In this document: in pieces, positions 1 to 5,810 of the stretch
Layout: each line of letters opens with the position of its first letter
How positions within the stretch are numbered: position 1 is the first letter of the stretch
Assembly (NCBI GenBank): GCA_022562335.1
Contig: JADFPM010000068.1
Coordinates: forward strand, 1-10,558
DNA length: 10,558 bases
From: Chloroflexota bacterium
GTDB taxonomy: Bacteria > Chloroflexota > Dehalococcoidia > Lucifugimonadales > UBA3495
Direction: 5' to 3'
The notes under the pieces: model-generated
What the model was told of the DNA's origin: nothing
The model's database searches: none
The model's input: the letters and a program-made list of their open reading frames with translations, nothing else
Program-made: the position numbers and the translations under genes

Positions 1-244
<244 letters not shown>

Positions 245-487
245 ATACGGAGCGCCGGTCAGGCTTGTTGCCCCGATTTCGATCGGGACGGAAGCCAGAC
301 CCAACTCCCAGGTCGGACGATGGACGTTCCGAACCGTTGCCCCGCGGTTGAGCTATGCTCCCAGAGGCAATCGGTCAGGTTCCCTGAGAAAACCCATCGG
401 ACGGTCCCGAGTCACATCGGGACTAACATTTACTAACGAACCAACAGTTTCCTTCCGCTATTCAGCCGTTAAGGCAAGCAACAAAAA

Positions 488-517
488 GCCCCGACTATGT
501 CGGGGCGATTTTGTTTT
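488..517 (+). terminator. Rho-independent terminator of the 16S transcript
   Basis: A perfect 8-bp GC-rich stem, GCCCCGAC (488-495) and GTCGGGGC (499-506), closes a three-base TAT loop and is followed by the T-rich run GATTTTGTTTT (507-517). An A-rich stretch (ACAAAAA, 481-487) precedes it, so it may also stop transcription coming from the other side. Its position ~240 bases after the 16S end indicates that the 16S gene forms its own transcription unit. Confidence 0.88.
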
Positions 518-541
518 GTGGCCTTTCCGCCTTTTTAAAGA

Positions 542-570
542 TTGTTTCGCCCTCATATGGTGGGTATGAT
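542..570 (+). promoter_or_regulatory. Possible sigma-70-type promoter of mntA-hepT
   Basis: A -10-like TATGAT lies at 565-570, five of six matches to TATAAT. Seventeen bases upstream is TTGTTT (542-547), a weak -35 that matches only in its first three bases. The -10 overlaps the 8-bp palindrome ATGATCAT (566-573), a possible site for autoregulation by the antitoxin complex. The placement between the 16S terminator and the mntA start is right, but the -35 match is poor. Confidence 0.3.
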
Positions 571-629
571 CATCTCGCAGTCAAAGACCATTAACGCACC
601 GGATTATTTGAGGCTGGATAGCAAGCACA

Positions 630-947
630 ATGAGAAAAAAGGATTCGGATCACCAACCGACCCTTGAAAGCGTCTTGCAGACGCTAAAGATTCATCTTCC
701 CGGCCTTCGGAAAGACCATGGAATCAAGAGTCTGGGAATCTTTGGCTCCTATGCCAAAGGAACAAGCAAGCGGAGCAGCGATCTTGACCTTCTGGTCGAG
801 TTTGAAACCGTGCCCACCATGTTCGAGTTCGTCCGGTTGGAACGCCACCTTTCCACCATTTTGGGTGTAAAGGTTGACCTGGTCATGAAATCGGCCCTCA
901 AGCCGGACATTGGCGAGCGCATCCTGGCCGAAGTGATGCCCGTGTGA
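630..947 (+). CDS. mntA: MntA-family minimal nucleotidyltransferase (antitoxin of MNT-HEPN pair)
   Basis: A 105-residue protein with the core of a minimal nucleotidyltransferase. The GSX10DXD motif is complete: G39-S40, then ten residues, then D51-L-D53. A third acidic residue, D83 in KVDLV, is where the family's third metal ligand sits. In characterised MntA/HepT pairs the antitoxin transfers AMP to a tyrosine next to the HEPN active site and so silences the toxin RNase; that role is inferred here from the intact motif and the HepT-like partner. Length is normal for the family. The start is ATG at 630; only a weak GAGG (610-613) lies upstream, about 16 bases away, so initiation may be inefficient. 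The stop overlaps the next start (GTGA, 944-947), which points to translational coupling and fixed stoichiometry. An unrelated drug-modifying nucleotidyltransferase is unlikely at this size and context. Confidence 0.9.
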   Translation: MRKKDSDHQPTLESVLQTLKIHLPGLRKDHGIKSLGIFGSYAKGTSKRSSDLDLLVEFETVPTMFEFVRLERHLSTILGVKVDLVMKSALKPDIGERILAEVMPV

Positions 948-1294
948 GACCGCGGCGGTTTTACCTGGATTATCTGCGGGATATCCTTCAAGCGGCCGAA
1001 GATGCACTCACCTTTGCCGATGGCATGGATTACCCAACATTCCGCACAGACCGAAGGACCAATTTAGCAGTCGTCCGGGCACTTGAGATCATGGGTGAAG
1101 CCGCCCGGCATATCCCAGCAAGCGTACGGCGAAACTATCCGCAGATCCCTTGGCAAGATATTGTGGATATGCGAAATAAGCTTGTTCACGAATATTTCGG
1201 GGTTGACCTTGAAGTATTATGGCGCACGGTCCAAGAAGACCTGCCACCGCTGCGCGATGCTATCCGGCAGATTATGGAAGAATTGGAAGACTGA
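944..1294 (+). CDS. hepT: HepT-family HEPN ribonuclease toxin (DUF86)
   Basis: A 116-residue, mostly helical protein of the DUF86/HepT family. The catalytic motif RX4HXY is intact as R77-NKLV-H82-E-Y84, preceded by the usual QDIVDM lead-in. The N-terminal half has the family pattern of a helix with LRDILQAAED (11-20) and EIMGEAARHIP (48-58). HepT toxins are dimeric HEPN RNases that cleave RNA, and the tyrosine of this motif is the residue modified by MntA in studied systems. The gene starts with GTG at 944 inside the mntA stop codon, so it is probably translated by reinitiation. All residues needed for activity are present, which suggests a live toxin. The module sits directly behind an rRNA terminator and before a damaged nuclease gene, an accessory-type setting. 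Confidence 0.9.
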   Translation: MRPRRFYLDYLRDILQAAEDALTFADGMDYPTFRTDRRTNLAVVRALEIMGEAARHIPASVRRNYPQIPWQDIVDMRNKLVHEYFGVDLEVLWRTVQEDLPPLRDAIRQIMEELED

Positions 1295-1318
1295 CCGTCT
1301 AAATATTCGGTCTCAATC

Positions 1319-1324
1319 AGAGGG
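1319..1324 (+). promoter_or_regulatory. Ribosome binding site choosing ATG 1333
   Basis: AGAGGG lies eight bases before the ATG at 1333. The nearby in-frame TTG at 1327 would be only two bases from it, so the ATG is the better start. The site lies just 24 bases after the hepT stop, so the following gene is probably transcribed with the toxin-antitoxin pair. Confidence 0.55.
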
Positions 1325-1332
1325 CGTTGTGT

Positions 1333-1626
1333 ATGGCTAATTTAGATGAAATATTATTGGCGTCGTCCCGGTGCGAAGGGTTTCCAGAACGGGTGCACAT
1401 CCATGACGTTAAACGACGCATATTATCAGATCATGGCGGGACCTATGCTCCGCATCCCAGTCTTTACATCTTCCAGAGCAGCATCCAAGGAACCATGGAA
1501 CGCAGCGCTCCAAACCGCCGTCATAGTCGTCCCCCATATTATTTCTACGGGATCGCGTGGGGCGTATACCGGCTTCTTGACGAAGGTCATGCCCGCTTAA
1601 ACTCGCTTAACGCAAAAAAATTCTAA
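1333..1626 (+). CDS. Winged-helix-like N-terminal part of an interrupted HNH endonuclease
   Basis: A 97-residue reading frame (ATG 1333, TAA 1624-1626) that I cannot name firmly. It reads like a winged-helix domain: a helix ending in RVHIHDVKRRILSDHGGTY, a second helix with SLYIFQSSIQGTMERSAPN, and a wing ending PYYFYGIAWGVYRLLDE. This layout, with an aromatic beta pair closing on GVYRLL, is seen in N-terminal DNA-binding domains of some HNH-type nucleases. The reading frame is the same as that of the HNH domain downstream (1627-2166), with only the TAA between them. The two are therefore probably one original gene of about 277 codons. The stop follows a run of seven A (1614-1620). An alternative TTG start at 1327 would add two residues. 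Whether this fragment makes a working protein is unknown. Confidence 0.5.
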   Translation: MANLDEILLASSRCEGFPERVHIHDVKRRILSDHGGTYAPHPSLYIFQSSIQGTMERSAPNRRHSRPPYYFYGIAWGVYRLLDEGHARLNSLNAKKF

Positions 1627-2166
1627 GAACAGCGGCAGCGGCAGCGACAAGAGAGACAGCGACGGGAGTCAAAACAACGGTCATTCCTGCAGAGCAAGAC
1701 CGAGCCTCCGAACCTACCTGAAGTAAAGGAGTTCAATGGACGCCGGTACGTACGGGACACTGCAACTGCAATCGGGCTGAAGGAGATTTATGGGAACTCC
1801 TGCCAAGTATGTGGCTGCGGCGTAGCGACATTCGAATCTATTTTGAACGACAACCGTGGGTACGCTGAAGTCCACCACATCAGGCCGCTCGGTTCAGGGC
1901 ATCAAGGTCCCGACTATCCTGCCAACATGTTGGTGTTGTGTCCCAACGATCACGCCTATTTTGACCTTGGCACTATGGCCCTCAATCCAGCTTCCTTAGA
2001 GGTCTATTGCCTGGAGCTGGATGGAGCGGTGCATAAAAAGGGCCCGTTATTCCTGCATGAGTCAGGCCACGAACTCGATTTCGACTGCTTGCAGTATTCG
2101 TGGAACCTTTGGCTCCGCAAGTTGGCTGAGAACGGGCTAGACATCTCGGAAGCACAGCCGGATTGA
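1627..2166 (+). pseudogene. HNH endonuclease domain, 3' part of the interrupted gene
   Basis: The frame is open for 179 codons after the TAA at 1624-1626 and encodes a complete HNH module. A Gln/Arg-rich linker (1627-1690) is followed by FNGRRYVRDTA, then CQVC (1801-1812), AEVHHIRPLG (1852-1881), the Asn of PANMLVLCPNDHAYFD (1918-1965) and a helical tail. The CxxC and CPxxH zinc ligands and the HH...N...H metal-binding residues are all present, as in McrA/RloC-like HNH nucleases. No ATG, GTG or TTG occurs in frame between 1627 and the TTG at 1843, and that TTG lies after the CxxC, so starting there would delete the zinc knuckle. The domain thus depends on the upstream frame, and I read it as the back half of a gene disrupted by a nonsense codon or by two compensating frameshifts. 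Readthrough or a sequencing error would also explain it. It was probably an accessory defence or mobile-type nuclease. Confidence 0.65.
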
Positions 2167-2240
2167 AACTAAAAGGGTTTCCACAGCGATGCTCCCTCGT
2201 TCGCAGTGGCTAATCCAATCCCGCATGCTCACTGCCTCCC

Positions 2241-2678
2241 TCAGTATCCACCGGTGGCAAACCCGCCGGCGCCGTGCATCCCGAAAGAACCGAAACTGGA
2301 GCCGAAGCGGTGACGGCCGCCGCTTTTCAACCGGGAACCCCGGTGGCCGGGACCGATGCCTTCGGGACGGGACTGAAACCATTCGACAGCTTCGGCGGCT
2401 TCATCTTCGGTCATCTGACCGTTCGCCACCAACCGGTCCATCCGGGCCTGGAACCTGTCGTCCCGCATCTCCTTGCCCGCCTGTTTGAAGGCGTCCTGGA
2501 CTTCCTCTTCGCCCAAGCCCAAGATCTCGGCAACCCTGGCCGCCTTGCTCTTCCCTGCGCCGTCGTCTTGAGTGTCTCCCTCTTGGGCCCAGATCGCCCC
2601 TCCCGTGATGGCCAACGCCAACAATCCCACGGTAAACAACCCCAACAACAGTTTCCCCTTCTTTTTGAGCGCTTTCAT
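2241..2678 (-). CDS. Small secreted protein with Gly-rich tail, function unknown
   Basis: A 145-residue protein starting at the ATG 2676-2678, supported by AAGGGAG (2687-2693) eight bases upstream. A longer frame to 2747 exists but has no such site and would bury the signal peptide. The N-terminus has a basic MKALKKKGK followed by a hydrophobic stretch LLLGLFTVGLLALAITGGAIWA (10-31), a clear signal peptide with likely cleavage near residue 31. The mature part has an acidic linker, a conserved-looking helical core AARVAEILGLGEEEVQDAFKQ (46-66) and RMDRLVANGQMTEDEAAEAVEWFQSRPEG (79-107), then a Gly/Ser/Phe-rich, Arg/His-containing tail to 145. I recall similar small exported proteins in Chloroflexota, annotated only as hypothetical. 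It lies downstream of the exporter block on the same strand, 207 bases after the DUF5666-like gene, so it may have its own promoter. Confidence 0.75.
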   Translation of the reverse strand: MKALKKKGKLLLGLFTVGLLALAITGGAIWAQEGDTQDDGAGKSKAARVAEILGLGEEEVQDAFKQAGKEMRDDRFQARMDRLVANGQMTEDEAAEAVEWFQSRPEGIGPGHRGSRLKSGGRHRFGSSFGSFGMHGAGGFATGGY

Positions 2679-2885
2679 CTTTGACACTCCCTTATAGATC
2701 CACGGGATTTCCTTAATTTCAACCCGAACCGCACCCATCTTAACCAAGGTTCTTTAAGAACCGATGAAGGACCCCGGAAATAAATAACTCCGGTTTAGGC
2801 GGGATGCTGGAGTGTAAACGGCAGGGGCGCACGGCCGTGCGCCCCTACTCTGGACCCTTGGGATCTGGCAGCTCTAGACATTCAT
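2679..2885 (-). promoter_or_regulatory. Upstream region of the small secreted protein, with two palindromes
   Basis: This 207-base gap between two - strand genes holds a 15-base dyad, GGTTCTT-T-AAGAACC at 2748-2762, a candidate operator ~70 bases before the start codon, and the long palindrome at 2823-2846. No clear -35/-10 pair was found by eye. A promoter here is inferred only from gap size and orientation. Confidence 0.35.
2823..2846. repeat. 24-bp perfect palindrome, REP-like or terminator hairpin
   Basis: AGGGGCGCACGG (2823-2834) is followed immediately by its exact reverse complement (2835-2846), giving a 12-bp GC-rich inverted repeat with no spacer. It starts about 40 bases past the stop of the DUF5666-like gene on the - strand. 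There is no T-run after it on either strand, so it is not a standard intrinsic terminator. Palindromes of this kind recur between genes in many environmental genomes, so it is probably a dispersed repeat; only a single copy is visible here. Confidence 0.65.
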
Positions 2886-3737
2886 CTATTGGGGCTGGCG
2901 GGCCCCGTCCAGGGAACCCCGGCGGGAATACCGGAAAAAGCCGTCGGGAACCAGGATCACCAAGCTCGCCTGCAACATGCCTTCTTCATTTGGAGAGCCC
3001 AATACCCTGACCGCGGCGCCCTCCACCAGGTCGGCCCTTTCCCCCGCCTCGATCTTTTGTATGGTGGTTTCATCATCCACCGCCACCTGCGACGTTCCAT
3101 CAGCCGTGGCAACCGTCATCAACCCTTCTTCGATCCGTTCGATGGTTCCAGACACGGACAACCCGCCGCTGAATCCCCGCCGGCCACCGCCGTCCGGACC
3201 GGAAAATCCTTCCGAGGCGTCGGTCACCAGGGTGATCGTCCTGGCTTGGACCGGGCCGTCTTCGACCCGGCGTCCCTGAATGCGAACGTCAATACCCACC
3301 ACCAGGTCGTCCACACTGCCGGCGACCGTTTTCTGGACCGCTGTGCCCTCGGAAATGATTGCCAGCATCTGCCCAAATTGGGGTGAATCCACGGTCATCA
3401 CGCCGTCCTGCAAGCCGGCAATACTGCCGAAGAACCCCTGCCCACCATCGGCATTCGAGCCGCCATCCGTGGTTGACGCATGATCGTCGGAACGCCGGGG
3501 AAATCCTCCTTCCCGGACTCCCCCCTCGACGCCCAGCCGCGATTCACCACCACGGAACCCGTCGGGACGGGATCCGCCGTTTTGGGCACTTCGCGGAGTT
3601 CTGAATAAAGCCGTTTCCTGGGAAGGGTCTGGCCCCTGGCTTTTTCCCAGCGCGACCCCGGCGGCGAATGCGGCGCCCAAGGCGCCACCAAACACCAACG
3701 TGAACAGCAATAATATCGAGAATCCTTTGTTAGTCAT
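2886..3737 (-). CDS. Membrane-anchored protein with two DUF5666-like domains
   Basis: A 283-residue protein. Residues 5-27 (GFSILLLFTLVFGGALGAAFAAG) form a signal anchor or signal peptide. Residues ~35-100 are a low-complexity Gly/Ser/Arg/Asp linker. Two similar beta-rich domains follow, about 102-173 (GSIAGLQDGVMTVDS... TAVQKTVAGSVDDLVVGIDVRIQGRRVEDG) and 194-264 (VSGTIERIEEGLMTVAT... TTIQKIEAGERADLVEGAAVRVLGSPNEEG). Both show the pattern G-x-I-x-x-hydrophobic-x-x-G-x-M-T-V, then T-x-[IV]-Q-K, then D-L-V-x-G-x-x-V-R, which fits OB-like DUF5666 domains of unknown biochemical role. The ATG at 3735-3737 with GAGGGG just upstream is preferred; an in-frame TTG at 3749 is possible. It follows the ABC permease by 77 bases on the same strand and probably belongs to that operon, acting outside the membrane. 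Confidence 0.8.
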   Translation of the reverse strand: MTNKGFSILLLFTLVFGGALGAAFAAGVALGKSQGPDPSQETALFRTPRSAQNGGSRPDGFRGGESRLGVEGGVREGGFPRRSDDHASTTDGGSNADGGQGFFGSIAGLQDGVMTVDSPQFGQMLAIISEGTAVQKTVAGSVDDLVVGIDVRIQGRRVEDGPVQARTITLVTDASEGFSGPDGGGRRGFSGGLSVSGTIERIEEGLMTVATADGTSQVAVDDETTIQKIEAGERADLVEGAAVRVLGSPNEEGMLQASLVILVPDGFFRYSRRGSLDGARQPQ

Positions 3738-3814
3738 GGCTCCCCTCAATCCCTTCGCCGGGGCCGGTCCGGTCCTAGCTGATCTGACGGCGTCTTCACC
3801 CGCGTATTCGAAGA

Positions 3815-5062
3815 TTACTCGTAACGCAACGCCTCAATGGGATGCATCCGGGCGGCGCGCATGGCGGGATAGATCCCAAAGAAAAGCCCGATGCCCGCCG
3901 AAACCGCCAGGGCCAGGATCGCGATATCCGCGTTGAAGACCGTCTGGGATGGGCTGTTCCCGATGACGGACCGTCCGTTGAGCAGCACCGTCAGCAACCA
4001 CCCCAAAAGCACCCCTATGCCACCGCCGCCCAGGCTTAATAAAGTCGCTTCGGATACGAATTGCAGCATTATATCCCGGCGTTTGGCCCCCATCGCTTTG
4101 CGGATGCCTATCTCCCGGGTGCGCTCGGTCACCGACACCAGCATTATGTTCATGATGCCGATCCCGCCCACCAGCAAAGATATTCCCGCTATGGCCCCCA
4201 GGAAAAACACAAAGGAGTTGGTGGCCTCCTGAAGGGCCTCGATGGTTTCCTGCTGGTTGGTGACGGTGAAATCGTCGTCGCCGGTGATGCGGTGCCGCAG
4301 ACGGAGTACCGTGGCCACCTCACCCAGGGCGGAGTCGATCATGCTGACGTCTTCGATCTGCACGTTTATGGTCTGTACGCTGATGCTTCCCTGGGCGGTC
4401 CTCTGGGAAGACAGGCGGTAGTATGCCGTGGTGATGGGCACCATCACCCGGTCGTCGAAGGAGAAGAACCGGCTGCCACCTTTGAACTTCAGCACGCCGA
4501 TGACCTCGAATCGGCGTCCGTTGATTCGGACGTTCTGGCCGATGGGAGACCGGAAGCCGTACAGGTCCTCGGCCACGGTGGCCCCCAGTACCGCCACCAT
4601 GGCATTGCTCTCCACGTGGCCAGGGCCTATGAACTGGCCCGACTCCACCGGGAAGTTGCGCACATACTGGTATTCCGGGGTCACGCCCACCACGGTGGTG
4701 GAGGTGTTCTTCCTGCCCGCCACCAACTGGGCTGAAGTGCTCAATTCGGGCGCCACCGCCGAAATCGAGGGCGCAAAAGGGGAATCCTGCAGCGCGTAGG
4801 CGTCGTCGATGGTCAGAGTGGCGGCGCTGCCCTGGCCGCCGCCGACCCCCCGGGTGCTGGTCTCGCCGGGACGCACGAAAAGCAGATTCGTTCCCAGGGC
4901 TTGGATCCTTTCGGTGATGGTCTGTTGAACGCCCCTGCCTATGGCCATCAGGGAGATGACGGCCGCCACGCCGATGACGATGCCCAGCAGCGTCAGTCCC
5001 GCCCGGAGCTTATTTGCCCCCAGGGAAGACAACGCCGTGCGTAAGATGGTTATCGCGGTCAT
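3815..5062 (-). CDS. ABC transporter permease, MacB/FtsX type
   Basis: A 415-residue type VII (mechanotransmission) ABC permease. TM1 is at about 22-42 (GLTLLGIVIGVAAVISLMAIG), followed by a large extracytoplasmic MacB-type periplasmic core domain (~45-280). TM2 is at about 284-307, TM3 at ~338-362 and TM4 at ~380-400. The highly conserved coupling segment MNIMLVSVTERTREIGIRKAMGAKRRDI (304-331) and the C-terminal YPAMRAARMHPIEALRYE (398-415) are typical of MacB. Unlike E. coli MacB, where ATPase and permease are one chain, here the ATPase is a separate gene 11 bases upstream, as in Bacillus YknYZ-like systems. Substrates of this class include antibiotics, lipopeptides, toxins and lipoproteins; this one's cargo cannot be told. 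The start is ATG at 5060-5062, and GAGAGG overlaps the ATPase stop 14 bases before it. Confidence 0.93.
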   Translation of the reverse strand: MTAITILRTALSSLGANKLRAGLTLLGIVIGVAAVISLMAIGRGVQQTITERIQALGTNLLFVRPGETSTRGVGGGQGSAATLTIDDAYALQDSPFAPSISAVAPELSTSAQLVAGRKNTSTTVVGVTPEYQYVRNFPVESGQFIGPGHVESNAMVAVLGATVAEDLYGFRSPIGQNVRINGRRFEVIGVLKFKGGSRFFSFDDRVMVPITTAYYRLSSQRTAQGSISVQTINVQIEDVSMIDSALGEVATVLRLRHRITGDDDFTVTNQQETIEALQEATNSFVFFLGAIAGISLLVGGIGIMNIMLVSVTERTREIGIRKAMGAKRRDIMLQFVSEATLLSLGGGGIGVLLGWLLTVLLNGRSVIGNSPSQTVFNADIAILALAVSAGIGLFFGIYPAMRAARMHPIEALRYE

Positions 5063-5073
5063 CGCAGCTGCTG

Positions 5074-5784
5074 CTACCTCTCTAGCCCTCGGGCAACGGC
5101 CTGTCTCGGTTGGGCCACGGTTTTTTCGTCGATCACCTTTCCGTCCCTCATGTAAATCACCCGGCGGGTGTGCTCGGCTATTTCAGGCTCATGGGTTACG
5201 ATGATCACGGTGATCCCCTCTTCCCGGTTGAGCGCCTGAAGGATCGCCATGATCTCTTCGCTGGAGCGGCTGTCCAGGTTGCCGGTGGGTTCATCGGCCA
5301 AAAGAATGGAGGGTTGTTTGACCAGGGCGCGGGCGATCCCCACCCGCTGCTGTTCGCCGCCGGAAAGCTCGGGGGGGCGGTGGCCCGCCCGGTCGGCAAG
5401 GCCCACCCGGTCCAGCGCCTCCAAGGAACGGCGCCGGCGGTCCTTGCCGTTGCCGTAGAGCAACGGGAGTTCTACGTTGGCCAGCGCCGTGGACCGGGCC
5501 AACAGGTTGTAGGTCTGAAAGACAAAACCCACCTTGCGGTTACGCACCGCCGCCAGCCGGTCGTCGCTGAGCTGGCCCACGTCTTCCCCTTCCAGGATAT
5601 ACCGGCCCGAGGTGGGCACATCAAGACAGCCGATGAGGTTCATCATGGTGGACTTGCCGGAGCCCGACCGGCCCATGATGGCCACCATCTCGCCCTCGCC
5701 GATGGAAAGAGTCACTCCGTTGAGGGCGGCAACCTCCAGTTTGCCCATCTGATATATCTTGGTTACGTTTTCCAGCTCGATCAC
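5074..5784 (-). CDS. ABC transporter ATPase, MacB/LolD family
   Basis: A 236-residue nucleotide-binding protein with every catalytic motif in place: Walker A GRSGSGKST (38-46), Q-loop Q90, signature LSGGEQQRV (140-148), Walker B ILLADEP (160-166), D-loop NLD (169-171) and switch His198 in IIVTHEP. The phrases NLIGCLDVPTSG and ADEPTGNLDS are hallmarks of the MacB/LolD/FtsE-like group. It should dimerise under the permease encoded next. The start is GTG (5782-5784); an in-frame TGA lies three codons upstream, so it cannot be extended, and the Shine-Dalgarno (GAGTGA) is weak. The gene begins 26 bases after the adaptor gene ends and stops 11 bases before the permease, so the three form an operon. 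Confidence 0.95.
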   Translation of the reverse strand: MIELENVTKIYQMGKLEVAALNGVTLSIGEGEMVAIMGRSGSGKSTMMNLIGCLDVPTSGRYILEGEDVGQLSDDRLAAVRNRKVGFVFQTYNLLARSTALANVELPLLYGNGKDRRRRSLEALDRVGLADRAGHRPPELSGGEQQRVGIARALVKQPSILLADEPTGNLDSRSSEEIMAILQALNREEGITVIIVTHEPEIAEHTRRVIYMRDGKVIDEKTVAQPRQAVARGLER

Positions 5785-5810
5785 GCGTTTTCACTCATTC
5801 GGCTAAGTCT

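Larger units (their letters stand above)
245..629 (+). other. 16S trailer and intergenic region, no gene
   Basis: This 385-base stretch has no convincing coding region. It contains a series of hairpins on the + strand: CCCGAT-TTCG-ATCGGG at 272-287, TCAGG-TTC-CCTGA at 375-387 and GTCCCGA-GTCACA-TCGGGAC at 404-423, then the terminator at 488-517. I looked for a tRNA (T-loop GTTCRA, CCA end, paired acceptor ends) and for the start of a 23S gene and found neither. The hairpins before the terminator probably belong to the 16S precursor trailer, where RNase processing would occur. The part after the terminator (518-629) should hold the promoter of the toxin-antitoxin genes. Confidence 0.7.

Noticed and set aside
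320..400. Possible tRNA in the 16S trailer (GGTTGAGCTATGCTCC looks a little like a D-arm)
   Set aside because: No paired acceptor stem, anticodon arm or GTTCRA T-loop could be laid out around it.
348..569. + strand open frame in the 16S trailer
   Set aside because: It runs straight through the intrinsic terminator and has no ribosome site or recognisable content.
1346..1600. Alternative 84-codon frame overlapping the winged-helix fragment
   Set aside because: No domain-like pattern or ribosome site; the other frame has a good ribosome site and continues into the HNH domain.
1843..2166. Separate small HNH gene starting at TTG 1843
   Set aside because: That start falls after the CQVC zinc ligands, has no ribosome site, and the conserved family sequence clearly continues upstream in the same frame.
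2274..2684. + strand open frame opposite the small secreted protein
   Set aside because: The - strand frame has a signal peptide and a good ribosome site; the + frame is Gln/Pro-rich with no domain.
2679..2747. N-terminal extension of the small secreted protein to 2747
   Set aside because: It would place 23 residues before the signal peptide; AAGGGAG at 2687-2693 marks the ATG at 2678 as the start.
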